Source: Lachnospiraceae bacterium (GTDB taxonomy: Bacteria > Bacillota > Clostridia > Lachnospirales > Lachnospiraceae). From it: a DNA stretch of 11,896 bases. Below are positions 1-6,833 of this stretch, one piece after another (within the stretch, counting starts at the first letter, position 1; every line of letters starts with the position of its first letter). The DNA lies in the NCBI GenBank assembly GCA_017437205.1, contig JAFSBP010000439.1, positions 1 to 11,896 of the forward strand, written 5' to 3'. The notes under the pieces are model-generated. The model searched no databases. It had not been told where the DNA came from and saw nothing but the letters and a program-made list of their open reading frames with translations. A program made the translations under genes and the position numbers.

Positions 1-283
1 GAGCCATGATCTCGTTCTCCATCTTCATCGCCTCGAGAACCATCAGAACATCACCCTTCTTTACTACGGAACCATTGGACACGTTAACTGCCAGAATAGT
101 TCCGGGCATGGGAGCGTTAATCTTCTCGCCGTTAGCAGGTGCTGCTGCAGGAGCTGCCACAGGTGCTGCTACAGGTGCGGGTGCCGCTGCGGGTGCAGGT
201 GCTGCCTTAACCTCTGCTGCGTCTACAACCTCCAGAGTGATTTCATATACATTACCATTTACATTTACACGATACATCTTCAT
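1..283 (-). CDS. Biotin carboxyl carrier subunit of a membrane decarboxylase (C-terminal end off window)
   Basis: Biotin/lipoyl-attachment carrier protein, cut by the left edge after 94 codons. It shuttles CO2 on biotin between the carboxyltransferase and the membrane decarboxylase of an Oad/Mmd/Gcd-type sodium-pumping complex. A short N-terminal beta strand region (residues 1-24) is followed by an Ala/Pro-rich flexible linker (about 25-50) and the carrier domain (about 52 onward), with INAPMPGTI and the biotinylation motif EAMKM; Lys87 should carry biotin. Only the last 20-30 residues seem to be missing. The start at 283 sits 7 bases after GAGGGA (291-296); an ATG at 286 in the same frame is possible but too close to it. 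The gene begins 11 bases after the stop of the OadG-like gene, so the two are co-transcribed. Which substrate (oxaloacetate, methylmalonyl-CoA, glutaconyl-CoA) is used cannot be told from this subunit. Confidence 0.93.
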   Translation of the reverse strand, partial: MKMYRVNVNGNVYEITLEVVDAAEVKAAPAPAAAPAPVAAPVAAPAAAPANGEKINAPMPGTILAVNVSNGSVVKKGDVLMVLEAMKMENEIMA

Positions 284-294
284 CATTCATTCCC

Positions 295-648
295 TCATAC
301 TTTCTTTAATGATAAAATACGGATTCCGGACACGTCCGTTCCCAGTTCCTCTGCAAGAGCTGCAGAGATTGCTGCTACCAGTTCCTGTCTGTTCTCGACA
401 GGTGCCTGTACTGCTGCCACAGGTGCGGCTGCGGGTGCTGCTACAGGTGCCGCCGCGGGTGCGGGTGCAGATTCGTTCATCTTCTCTAAAATCTTCACTA
501 CCTTGCTCATCAGAGAACAAAGCAGCACGATACAGATCAGACCCACAAATACGATGCCCATTCCCATCAGAACCACAAGGCCGCCGCTGGGTATGGATGA
601 AGCATCGGTTGCAGCTGCAAGCACAGCTGACATACTTGCTACATTCAT
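295..648 (-). CDS. OadG-like gamma/delta subunit of a sodium-pumping decarboxylase
   Basis: Small membrane anchor subunit, 117 residues, that in this family holds the carboxyltransferase and the membrane beta subunit together. One transmembrane helix (about residues 22-47, rich in Gly, Val, Leu, Ile) is followed by a short basic stretch, an Ala/Pro linker (about 61-83) and a C-terminal helix plus strand (RQELVAAISAALAEELG, then IRILSLKKV). That tail is typical of the delta subunits of methylmalonyl-CoA and glutaconyl-CoA decarboxylases. The ATG at 648 follows AGGAGG by about 8 bases. It is the first gene of its operon, with the biotin carrier 11 bases downstream; no carboxyltransferase alpha gene precedes it, so that subunit must be encoded further left or elsewhere. 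The Ala/Pro linker closely resembles the linker in the biotin carrier. Confidence 0.9.
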   Translation of the reverse strand: MNVASMSAVLAAATDASSIPSGGLVVLMGMGIVFVGLICIVLLCSLMSKVVKILEKMNESAPAPAAAPVAAPAAAPVAAVQAPVENRQELVAAISAALAEELGTDVSGIRILSLKKV

Positions 649-742
649 GTTTACACCTCCTGATCAATTGATATAACACTACTCATTTTGCGTTTGATTT
701 TTAGCTTTCTTCTCTAATGACACAAAAGCCAAAATCAGATGT

Positions 743-772
743 ATTATACAACAGATTCCACCAAGATTTCAA
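743..772 (-). promoter_or_regulatory. Promoter of the decarboxylase operon
   Basis: On the minus strand TTGAAA (767-772) is followed after 18 bases by a perfect TATAAT (743-748). The predicted start lies about 85-90 bases upstream of the OadG-like ATG, leaving a leader in which I see no obvious regulatory hairpin. Consensus match only. Confidence 0.6.
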
Positions 773-851
773 TATCTTTTGAAAAATATTTACAATAAAT
801 TTACATTCTCTGCCAAATTTCGTTTTTGTCCGCACATTTTAAAAAAAGTAT

Positions 852-885
852 TTGCATTTTCACCCAAAAACCACTATGATATAAT
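852..885 (+). promoter_or_regulatory. Promoter of the small membrane protein gene
   Basis: Two overlapping sigma-A-type readings exist. TTGCAT (852-857) with a 17-base spacer leads to TATGAT (875-880). Alternatively the perfect extended -10 TGATATAAT (877-885) has a weak TTTTCA -35 (857-862). The region is divergent to the decarboxylase promoter, with the two -35 regions about 80 bases apart. Confidence 0.6.
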
Positions 886-924
886 TACCATTTACAAAAT
901 CCTAATGAAAAGAGGTACATATTT

Positions 925-1167
925 ATGAAGCTTAACGCACTTAAGCCCTATTTCCCTCACGCATTTAAAGCAAACAGCGTGAAGACACTGATCATCGGTC
1001 TGCTGGTTTATGCGGTAATCGCATTCGTAGTAGGACTGGTCGCTTCTCTCCTTGGCTGGATCCCCGTTGTAGGCTGGCTTCTCAGAATCGTTGCATGGCT
1101 GGTTGACATCTACGCTGTAGTTGGGGTTATCCTTGCTATTTTAGTATTCCTTAAGGTGGTTCAGTAA
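925..1167 (+). CDS. Small two-helix membrane protein of unknown function
   Basis: An 80-residue protein I do not recognise. It has a basic N-terminus (KLNALKPYFPHAFKANSVK), a first hydrophobic helix (about 21-43, Gly-spaced), a short turn with GWIPVVGW around residues 44-51, and a second hydrophobic helix to residue 77. It should sit in the cytoplasmic membrane with almost no soluble part. The ribosome binding site AGAGG (911-915) and the ATG at 925 are well spaced. It is monocistronic: its own strong promoter precedes it and a long perfect hairpin follows within 30 bases of the stop. The consensus-like extended -10 suggests high expression. The Trp/Gly/Pro-rich middle recalls small stress-type membrane peptides, but no family assignment is justified. 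Confidence 0.8.
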   Translation: MKLNALKPYFPHAFKANSVKTLIIGLLVYAVIAFVVGLVASLLGWIPVVGWLLRIVAWLVDIYAVVGVILAILVFLKVVQ

Positions 1168-1193
1168 TCATCTTAATAAAATTAACTCTGAAA

Positions 1194-1246
1194 AAAAGTC
1201 AACCGGATGTTGGGATAAACTCTCCTCACTGTTCCGGTTGACTTTT
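1194..1246. terminator. Hairpin terminator after the small membrane protein gene
   Basis: A perfect 14-base stem (1194-1207 with 1233-1246, core GTCAACCGGA/TCCGGTTGAC) encloses a 25-base loop. On the plus strand the U-run is partly inside the stem (ACTTTTCC); on the minus strand it is followed by a seven-T run, so it could stop transcription in both directions. It separates the 925-1167 gene from lrgA. Confidence 0.75.
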
Positions 1247-1328
1247 CCGTTCATACTATTTCCTTTTCTTCTGAAATTATACACAGTTCATATCATAGTT
1301 GCAAGATGTTTTCTGTGAAAATCTCCTC

Positions 1329-1357
1329 TTGCTTTTTTCCGCAAAAAGCCTTACTAT
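1329..1357 (+). promoter_or_regulatory. Probable lrgAB promoter with a dyad in the spacer
   Basis: TTGCTT (1329-1334), a 17-base spacer and TACTAT (1352-1357) make a reasonable promoter about 30 bases upstream of the lrgA ATG. The inverted repeat GCTTTTT/AAAAAGC (1331-1337 with 1343-1349, 5-base gap) fills the end of the -35 box and the spacer, where a repressor or activator could bind. Regulation is an inference; lrgAB operons are commonly controlled by dedicated regulators, and none is encoded here. Confidence 0.45.
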
Positions 1358-1386
1358 CTTTTTAACAAAACACATAGGAGAAGCTT

Positions 1387-1755
1387 ATGAAATATCTCAA
1401 ACAATTTGCAATTATCATAGTGATTTCATTTATCGGAGAACTCTTAAACTATTGTCTGCCTTTCCCCATCCCCGCCAGCATCTACGGCATGGTGATTTTG
1501 TTCATCGGACTTATCACCGGAATCATTCGTTTAGAATGGGTAAAGGAGACAGGACTGTTTCTTATAGAGATCATGCCCATCATGTTTATCCCCATCTGCG
1601 TCGGTCTGATGGACGCGTGGGGAAATATTGCCCCTATTTGGTTTCCTGTAGTATTCATCTGCGCGATCACCACCGTGATTGTCATGGCGATCACCGGCCG
1701 TACAGCAGAGTCAATCCTTCGCCGTGATAAGAAAAAGGAGGTTCATCATGAGTGA
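1387..1755 (+). CDS. lrgA: LrgA/CidA-family membrane protein
   Basis: A 122-residue protein of the LrgA/CidA (holin-like) family. Four hydrophobic segments are visible (about 6-24, 31-48, 62-78, 86-103). The family signature LPFPIPASIYGM (24-35) and FIPICVGLMDAWG (67-79) are present, and the basic C-terminus RRDKKK is cytoplasmic. In Staphylococcus LrgA opposes the CidA holin and affects murein hydrolase activity; in Bacillus subtilis and Streptococcus mutans the LrgA/LrgB-type pair acts as a pyruvate transporter. For a fermentative anaerobe I prefer the transport role, but sequence does not decide it. The ATG is preceded by TAGGAGA (1374-1380). The stop overlaps the start of lrgB by 8 bases, indicating translational coupling. 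Confidence 0.92.
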   Translation: MKYLKQFAIIIVISFIGELLNYCLPFPIPASIYGMVILFIGLITGIIRLEWVKETGLFLIEIMPIMFIPICVGLMDAWGNIAPIWFPVVFICAITTVIVMAITGRTAESILRRDKKKEVHHE

Positions 1756-2440
1756 TTATCTGTCCTCCTCCTTATTTTTTGGTGTCACTGTCAGTCTCAT
1801 CACCTACTGGATCGGTTTGCTTGTGAAAAAGAGATTTCGTTTGGCACTGTTTAATCCCCTCTTAATTTCTGTGGCATTGACGATTATTATTCTCCTTATT
1901 TCAGATGTAGATTACGCCACTTACAATGATGGGGCAAAATACCTCTCCTACCTGCTGACACCTTCTACCATCTGTCTGGCAATCCCGCTCTATCAACAGC
2001 TGGAAATCCTAAAGAAAAATCTTAAGGTTGTGATGATCAGTATTGCCGCAGGAACATTTTCAAGCCTCTTCAGCATACTTTTATTATCGATCGCCTTTGG
2101 ACTTAGCCACGAACAATATGTCACACTTATGCCCAAATCCATTACAACCGCTATTGCCACCGGTGTATCCGGTGAATTCGGAGGAATTGCCGCAGTGACG
2201 GCAACCGCGGTAGCTATCACCGGTATTTTGGGAAATGTAATTGCAGAATCTGTATTGAAGATGTTTAAAATCAATCATCCTATTGCAAAGGGTCTGGCCT
2301 GCGGCACATCTGCCCATGCTATCGGAACTGTGAAGGCCATGGAGCTTGGTGAACTCGAAGGGGCAATGAGCAGTCTTTCTATCGCAGTTGCCGGACTGAT
2401 GACGGTTCTCGCCGCATCCGTTTTTGCCAACTTGTGGTAA
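1748..2440 (+). CDS. lrgB: LrgB/CidB-family membrane protein
   Basis: A 230-residue partner of LrgA, full length for the family. Polytopic, with the conserved motifs NPLLIS (36-41), LTPSTICLAIPLY (70-82), MPKSITTAIATGVSGEFGG (128-146) and, in the last third, GTSAHAIGTVKAMELGELEG (186-205). The start at 1748 is chosen because a strong AAGGAGG (1734-1740) precedes it by 7 bases and the encoded MSDYL N-terminus fits the family; the same frame runs open upstream to 1679 but only inside lrgA. It overlaps lrgA by 8 bases. Together the two form a membrane complex, either a pyruvate carrier or a regulator of cell-wall hydrolases. No clear terminator separates it from glnN, so some read-through into glnN is possible. 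Confidence 0.93.
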   Translation: MSDYLSSSLFFGVTVSLITYWIGLLVKKRFRLALFNPLLISVALTIIILLISDVDYATYNDGAKYLSYLLTPSTICLAIPLYQQLEILKKNLKVVMISIAAGTFSSLFSILLLSIAFGLSHEQYVTLMPKSITTAIATGVSGEFGGIAAVTATAVAITGILGNVIAESVLKMFKINHPIAKGLACGTSAHAIGTVKAMELGELEGAMSSLSIAVAGLMTVLAASVFANLW

Positions 2441-2460
2441 TATACTTTTACAGTGCTTAT

Positions 2461-2496
2461 GAAAAATACCGAAATCATTTGTATAGATTATTTTTC
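2461..2496. repeat. Inverted repeat between lrgB and glnN
   Basis: GAAAAATA (2461-2468) is repeated in inverse as TATTTTTC (2489-2496) with a 20-base gap, ending 2 bases before the glnN -35 box. The stem is nearly all A:T, so it is a poor terminator; it could be a weak stop for lrgAB or a binding site upstream of the glnN promoter. May be chance in AT-rich spacer. Confidence 0.3.
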
Positions 2497-2498
2497 CA

Positions 2499-2528
2499 TT
2501 GACAGAAACCGAAACAAAATGATATGAT
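2499..2528 (+). promoter_or_regulatory. glnN promoter
   Basis: A perfect TTGACA (2499-2504) is followed after 18 bases by TATGAT (2523-2528), giving a start about 25-30 bases upstream of the ATG at 2563, so there is no room for a long leader riboswitch. The heptamer ACCGAAA occurs at 2468-2474 and again at 2508-2514, inside the spacer, exactly 40 bases apart. Confidence 0.65.
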
Positions 2529-2562
2529 TGTTGTGTCTATTCTATAAACGAGGAGAACCACT

Positions 2563-4659
2563 ATGGGTAATTATGTATCCGATTTGTTTGGCTCATTGGT
2601 ATTTAACGACTCCATTATGAAGGAGCGTCTTCCCAAAGAAACATATAAAGCGATGATGAAAGCGACGCAGGAAGGCCGCCGCCTTGATTCATCGGTGGCA
2701 AACGTAGTGGCAAACGCCATGAAGGACTGGGCGATTGAAAAGGGTGCGACCCATTTCACCCACTGGTTCCAGCCTATGACCGGTATCACCGCGGAAAAGC
2801 ATGACAGCTTCATCTCCCCTATCGACGGTGGCAGAGTCATCATGGAGTTTTCCGGCAAAGAACTGGTAAAGGGCGAATCCGACGCCTCCAGTTTCCCGTC
2901 CGGCGGCCTGCGCTCCACCTTTGAGGCAAGAGGCTACACCGCATGGGATCCCACTTCCTACGCCTTTATTAAAGACCGCACTCTTTACATCCCCACCGCA
3001 TTCTGCTCTTACACCGGCGAAGCACTGGATAAGAAAACTCCTCTTCTCCGCTCCATGGAAGCAATTAATAAGCAGACAATGCGTGTCCTGAAATTGTTTG
3101 GCAATGAGGATGTGACCGCAGTACGCACTACCGTCGGTCCCGAGCAGGAATATTTCCTCATTGACCGCGAATTATATAATCGCCGCAAGGATTTGATTTA
3201 TACCGGCCGCACCCTGTTCGGCGCAAAGCCTCCAAAGGGTCAGGAACTGGATGATCACTACTTTGGAACCTTGAAGCCCCGTGTTGCGGCTTTTATGGCT
3301 GAACTGGATGAAGAACTTTGGAAGCTGGGCGTTCTGGTAAAGACCGAGCACAATGAGGCTGCTCCCGCGCAGCACGAGCTGGCACCCATTTTTACCACGA
3401 CAAATATTTCCACCGACCATAACCAGCTAACCATGGATCTAATGCAGAAGATTGCAAAGAAACACGGTATGGTATGCCTGCTCCATGAAAAACCCTTCGC
3501 AGGTGTCTCCGGAAGCGGAAAGCATAACAATTGGTCCATCTCCACAAACACCGGAGTGAACCTGTTTGAGCCCGGCGAAACCCCTTACGAGAATGCACAG
3601 TTTTTACTGTTTTTGGTTGCAGTAATCAAAGCAGTCGATGACTATCAGGATCTTTTACGTATCTCCGTTGCCAGCGCAGGAAACGACCACCGTCTCGGCG
3701 CCAGCGAGGCTCCGCCCGCTGTAGTTTCCATGTTCCTCGGCGATGAACTGAACGAAATCTTAGAGTCCATCGAGAGCGACACCGCTTATACCGCAAAGGA
3801 ACATGTCCAGATGAAGATCGGCGTGCATGTACTGCCCCGCTTCCCGAAAGATACCACGGACAGAAACCGTACTTCTCCCTTTGCCTTTACAGGAAACAAG
3901 TTTGAGTTCCGTATGTTAGGCTCCGCAGACTCCATTGCCTGTGCGAACATCATGCTGAACACTGCTGTTGCCGAATCACTGAGACAGTTCGCAGATGAAT
4001 TGGAAGGTGCTGACGATTTTAACACCTCCCTGCACAACCTGATTAAGCGCACCATCAAGGCGCACAAGCGCATTCTGTTCAATGGAAACGGCTACGATGA
4101 CGCATGGATCGCAGAGGCAGAAAAGCGCGGTCTTCTGAATCTGAAGACTACACCTGATTGCCTGCCCTACTATGTTCACGAAAAGAATCTGGAGTTGTTT
4201 AAAACCCACAAGATTTACACTGAGACCGAGGTTCGCTCACGCTGTGAGATCATGTTGGCAAACTACTCGATGATCATCAACATTGAAGGCCTCACGATGG
4301 TAGATATGGTAAAAAAAGACATCCTGCCCGCTGTGAGTGCTTATTTGAAAACTCTGGCTGAGACCGGCCTTGCAAAGAAAAACTTCTGCCCCGGTATTGA
4401 CTTAAGCTACGAGGAGACTCTGGTGTCAAAACTCTCCTCCCTCTGCGGTAAAGTATTTGCTCAGGTTGCCGATCTGGAAGAAAAGCTTCAAAAGGCAACA
4501 GACGTTCCAAAAGGTACGAATCTTGCCTTCTACTACAAAGATGTGGTACTTCCTGTCATGAGTGAGCTTCGCGCAAACGTGGATGAGATGGAAACTATGA
4601 CCGATGCAAAGTATTGGCCTTATCCTTCTTATGGAGAGCTGTTGTTTGGAGTGAACTAA
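2563..4659 (+). CDS. glnN: Glutamine synthetase type III (GSIII)
   Basis: ATP-dependent ligation of ammonium to glutamate, the entry step of nitrogen assimilation; cytosolic, a large oligomer. At 698 residues it matches the ~700-residue GSIII family of Bacteroides, rumen clostridia and cyanobacteria rather than the ~450-residue GSI. Visible landmarks are the GSIII N-terminal motif [12 protein letters not shown] (63-74), the metal/glutamate motif [10 protein letters not shown] (192-201), [12 protein letters not shown] (264-275), [16 protein letters not shown] (310-325, ATP/substrate loop with His321), [13 protein letters not shown] (374-386) and [10 protein letters not shown] (445-454, metal ligands and phosphate contacts). 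A helical C-terminal extension after ~480 is normal for GSIII. AGGAGA (2551-2556) lies 6 bases before the ATG. It has its own promoter and terminator and no adjacent glnR, glnB or glutamate synthase gene. All key motifs look intact. Confidence 0.97.
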   Translation: MGNYVSDLFGSLVFNDSIMKERLPKETYKAMMKATQEGRRLDSSVANVVANAMKDWAIEKGATHFTHWFQPMTGITAEKHDSFISPIDGGRVIMEFSGKELVKGESDASSFPSGGLRSTFEARGYTAWDPTSYAFIKDRTLYIPTAFCSYTGEALDKKTPLLRSMEAINKQTMRVLKLFGNEDVTAVRTTVGPEQEYFLIDRELYNRRKDLIYTGRTLFGAKPPKGQELDDHYFGTLKPRVAAFMAELDEELWKLGVLVKTEHNEAAPAQHELAPIFTTTNISTDHNQLTMDLMQKIAKKHGMVCLLHEKPFAGVSGSGKHNNWSISTNTGVNLFEPGETPYENAQFLLFLVAVIKAVDDYQDLLRISVASAGNDHRLGASEAPPAVVSMFLGDELNEILESIESDTAYTAKEHVQMKIGVHVLPRFPKDTTDRNRTSPFAFTGNKFEFRMLGSADSIACANIMLNTAVAESLRQFADELEGADDFNTSLHNLIKRTIKAHKRILFNGNGYDDAWIAEAEKRGLLNLKTTPDCLPYYVHEKNLELFKTHKIYTETEVRSRCEIMLANYSMIINIEGLTMVDMVKKDILPAVSAYLKTLAETGLAKKNFCPGIDLSYEETLVSKLSSLCGKVFAQVADLEEKLQKATDVPKGTNLAFYYKDVVLPVMSELRANVDEMETMTDAKYWPYPSYGELLFGVN

Positions 4660-4668
4660 GTATTCTAA

Positions 4669-4717
4669 AAAATGAAGTTCGGATAGCTGATTTATGCAGC
4701 CATCCGGACTTCATTTT
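4669..4717. terminator. Bidirectional terminator hairpin after glnN
   Basis: A 21-base stem (4669-4689 with 4697-4717) with one G:U pair and one mismatch closes a 7-base loop, starting 10 bases after the glnN stop. On the minus strand the stem is followed by TTTTTT, so it also ends transcription coming from the antitoxin-like locus. Convergent gene ends on both sides support this reading. Confidence 0.85.
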
Positions 4718-4722
4718 ATGTA

Positions 4723-4853
4723 TCAAATTGCACTTAAAGCTACTTTTCTATTCTGACACAACCATCGTTCCAGTATTGCCTTCCAATTCATCCGATTATG
4801 CATAATTCGCAACACATATACCCTCACCGTGTACGATTTAACAAATGATTCTC
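4723..4853 (-). pseudogene. Probable remnant of a RelE/ParE-type toxin (C-terminal part only)
   Basis: Directly after the stop of the 51-residue antitoxin-like gene, in another frame (+1), the minus strand is open to a TGA at 4723-4725. The translation includes VRVYVLRIMHNRMNW (about 4782-4827) followed by KAILERWL. The pattern of a hydrophobic strand, then R-[IV]-x-H-x-R-[MN]-[DN]-W near the C-terminus, is what RelE/ParE-superfamily toxins end with. There is no suitable ATG and no ribosome binding site for a full toxin of 85-100 residues: an in-frame TGA lies at 4864-4866, and only about 40 residues remain. I infer a deletion that removed the 5' half of the toxin gene. The family resemblance is by eye on a short stretch; a database search could overturn it. 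Confidence 0.5.
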
Positions 4854-5009
4854 CTATATCGCATCAATCTCCTTCCACGCCTCATCCAATGTCAATACTC
4901 TTCCCTGCTCCACGTCTTCCAGTGCCTCATCCAACATCTGGTCTAATCTCTGGATTACGTCTTCGCCGGTCAGCGTCATCGGTGAGTATTTTGCTACATA
5001 GTGCCGCAT
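4854..5009 (-). CDS. Small antitoxin-like protein (51 residues)
   Basis: ATG at 5009, TAG at 4854-4856, preceded by a GGGGG-type ribosome binding site (5018-5022) about 8 bases upstream. The protein is acidic and helical: a short N-terminal strand (MRHYVAKYSP), then DVIQRLDQMLDEALEDVEQG and a terminal LTLDEAWKEIDAI. The E-x-G-R-x-x-[ST]-x-[DE]-E-[AV] pattern followed by a short acidic helix is common at the C-terminal, toxin-binding end of small antitoxins placed before RelE/ParE toxins. A strong promoter overlaps a palindrome just upstream, as in autoregulated toxin-antitoxin operons, and a toxin-like fragment follows at once. At 51 residues it is short and shows no clear DNA-binding domain, so it may be truncated or rely on another regulator. 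Alternative: an unrelated small cytosolic protein. Confidence 0.6.
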   Translation of the reverse strand: MRHYVAKYSPMTLTGEDVIQRLDQMLDEALEDVEQGRVLTLDEAWKEIDAI

Positions 5010-5018
5010 TCCAACCAC

Positions 5019-5078
5019 CCCCTATATTTGATATTTATACTATATATCAAAACATTTTAAAAGTCAACCCCTATATTT
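5019..5078 (-). promoter_or_regulatory. Promoter and operator-like palindrome of the antitoxin-like gene
   Basis: On the minus strand TTGACT (5062-5067), a 17-base spacer and TATAGT (5039-5044) form a near-consensus promoter. A 25-base interrupted palindrome (5027-5051, arms TTTGATAT/ATATCAAA, 9-base centre) covers the -10 box, a position expected for a repressor site. In addition AAATATAGGGG occurs twice on this strand (5068-5078 and 5019-5029, 49 bases apart), once just upstream of the -35 box and once overlapping the ribosome binding site. Confidence 0.65.
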
Positions 5079-5080
5079 AA

Positions 5081-6772
5081 TTACTCTTTCACCAGCGCAA
5101 ACGCTCCTCCATCCAATTTTTCAAGGCGATAACCACGTTGTTCACAGTACTCTCTCCACTGTTCATCGCTCCACACACCCTTGCTGTCAGCATCCACATA
5201 GATTACATCCGGCGTTTTCTCCGGATGACGCTTCGCGTACTCGTCCATGCGCACATCATTCAGATCCTTCACCGAATCTGCAAGCCACGCTGAATTTGCA
5301 CCGTTGTTCCAGTCGTTCATGATCAGATATCCACCGGGGAAGCGGCAATAAAACAACACATGATCGCCCTCATATTCCTTAAGGCTTGTGATATTTTCCA
5401 AATTCGTCTGATACTTTTTCGCCTTTCCCTGTGTCGTATACACTCCGTCCAGATGACCACCTTCCACCTTCGTCGTCAGCGTCTTCGGTCCCGATTCCCA
5501 AAAAATGTGATTTAATAGCACATAACTCTCCGCGGAAAACTGGACACCAATCAACATGACCATCGCCACCGCAGCCAATTGATTCAGTGCTTTCCCTTCT
5601 AATTGACCGGCAAGAAAATCATAGATCATCAACAGTCCCACGCAAGCTCCAACCGTGCTTGCATTGGCGAAGGTATAGATTCCGTTATTGCTGGACGCAC
5701 TCATGCACAGACAGTACAAAAATCCGATCGCCCAACCGCCAAGCAAGCTCCATCTGCGCTTTTCAGAGAGCATAAACGCTGCCAGCCCGGTAAACGACAG
5801 CGGAATCATCATCGCACTGTAACCAATCCCATTGGTGAGATCGAGGGCAAAATGCAGTGTCAGCTTAATCGATGCAATCGAAATCACCGCAAAACAAACA
5901 GGCGAACTCTTTCGCACCGTCAATCCGGTGAGCACACCGATCAACCACCACCAAAAGTAACCCGGGTACTCCCGCAGATAGTATCGGAAGGAATTAAACA
6001 CTGCCCAAAATCCCTTGCTTTTATGGGCGGCATCGCCGGCAACAAACTGAAAACTATCCAAAATCTGGCTAACGGTCGCCCGCGAAAGCTCAACGCCCAT
6101 AAACAGGATAAACAAAACCCCTGCCCCGAGCGTCAGCCACAATAATCTTTTCCAGGGCAACTTCCCACGCACAAAGATCCATGCAACGAATGCAGCCACC
6201 ACCAAAAGCCCGTAGAGGACAATCATATAGGGATTACATAGCACTGACGCCGCCAATAAAACACCCATCAGTAAATACTTAAGCCAATCACGCTGAAACT
6301 CTGTGAGTCCCAGCACGACAAAGAGATACGTCGCCATCAAGCCCATGGTATTATAGCTGAGTGCCTTGATTCCAAAGGGCGTAAACAGGGCATATATCAG
6401 ACTCACAATCACTGCCATCCACTTTTCCCGCATTCTAAGACACATATATCCGGCAACCGTGACTGCCATCTGTATCAACAAATAGATATAGCGAAAATGA
6501 AGCACGATTCCTTCCGTGTTTCCACCGGTCACCCACAGATATACTTTCATCAACGGGTAAGTGAGGAATCCTGCCAGCTGAGATACATGCCACTCGTCCA
6601 CTAAAAGTGCGTCTCCCTGCGCCAGCCGAAGCGGAATCGTCAGATAAAAACTCTCATCCATCTCTGCCATTCCCATGTTGATCCGGGAGAGATACAAAAA
6701 TGCCACACCAAGTAATAGTATCCCAAATACGATTTCCGTCATATAGTCTTTTAGTCTCTTTATCTTTTCCAT
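5081..6772 (-). CDS. GT-C-type polytopic membrane glycosyltransferase-like protein
   Basis: A 563-residue integral membrane protein. After a short basic N-terminus (MEKIKRLKDY) comes the first helix (about 13-29), then an outward loop with MDESFY (Asp39-Glu40) and VDEWH (Asp59-Glu60), resembling the acidic first-loop motif that holds the catalytic acid in GT-C enzymes (ArnT/PMT-like, using polyprenyl-phosphate sugars). About ten further hydrophobic helices run to ~425, followed by a soluble, presumably extracytoplasmic, C-terminal domain of ~135 residues. The start at 6772 has GGGAG 7-8 bases upstream; the same frame is open to 6814 but without a ribosome binding site. It is transcribed alone from a good promoter. 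No flanking polysaccharide genes name its acceptor; transfer of a sugar to a cell-surface glycan or protein is inference from fold. Confidence 0.72.
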   Translation of the reverse strand: MEKIKRLKDYMTEIVFGILLLGVAFLYLSRINMGMAEMDESFYLTIPLRLAQGDALLVDEWHVSQLAGFLTYPLMKVYLWVTGGNTEGIVLHFRYIYLLIQMAVTVAGYMCLRMREKWMAVIVSLIYALFTPFGIKALSYNTMGLMATYLFVVLGLTEFQRDWLKYLLMGVLLAASVLCNPYMIVLYGLLVVAAFVAWIFVRGKLPWKRLLWLTLGAGVLFILFMGVELSRATVSQILDSFQFVAGDAAHKSKGFWAVFNSFRYYLREYPGYFWWWLIGVLTGLTVRKSSPVCFAVISIASIKLTLHFALDLTNGIGYSAMMIPLSFTGLAAFMLSEKRRWSLLGGWAIGFLYCLCMSASSNNGIYTFANASTVGACVGLLMIYDFLAGQLEGKALNQLAAVAMVMLIGVQFSAESYVLLNHIFWESGPKTLTTKVEGGHLDGVYTTQGKAKKYQTNLENITSLKEYEGDHVLFYCRFPGGYLIMNDWNNGANSAWLADSVKDLNDVRMDEYAKRHPEKTPDVIYVDADSKGVWSDEQWREYCEQRGYRLEKLDGGAFALVKE

Positions 6773-6833
6773 TCGTAATCTCCCACCATAGTTTATGCCG
6801 TAAATATACATCAAATTTGACTAATTTGTTTAC

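Noticed and set aside
6..671. Long plus-strand frame opposite the decarboxylase genes
   Set aside because: It is an antisense shadow of the Ala/Pro-coding repeats; the minus-strand products are clear family members with good ribosome binding sites.
287..679. Minus-strand cysteine/arginine-rich frame over the OadG-like gene
   Set aside because: Out-of-frame reading of the same low-complexity GC-rich repeats; no ribosome binding site and no family resemblance.
1679..1747. Upstream start for lrgB
   Set aside because: It lies inside lrgA, lacks a good ribosome binding site, and adds 23 residues absent from the family; 1748 has AAGGAGG at the right distance.
1387..2440. Phage lysis cassette reading of the holin-like pair
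   Set aside because: The LrgA/LrgB pair is a chromosomal family; no endolysin, spanin or other phage gene is nearby.
4829..5080. Plus-strand frame opposite the antitoxin-like gene
   Set aside because: No ribosome binding site, low-complexity Pro/Ser product; the minus-strand gene has promoter and ribosome binding site.
5603..6145. 180-codon plus-strand frame inside the GT-C-type gene
   Set aside because: Antisense to a well-formed membrane protein gene; the product is basic and without any recognisable pattern.
6773..6814. Longer N-terminus for the GT-C-type protein
   Set aside because: No ribosome binding site before 6814; GGGAG before 6772 is well placed and the shorter N-terminus leads directly into the first helix.
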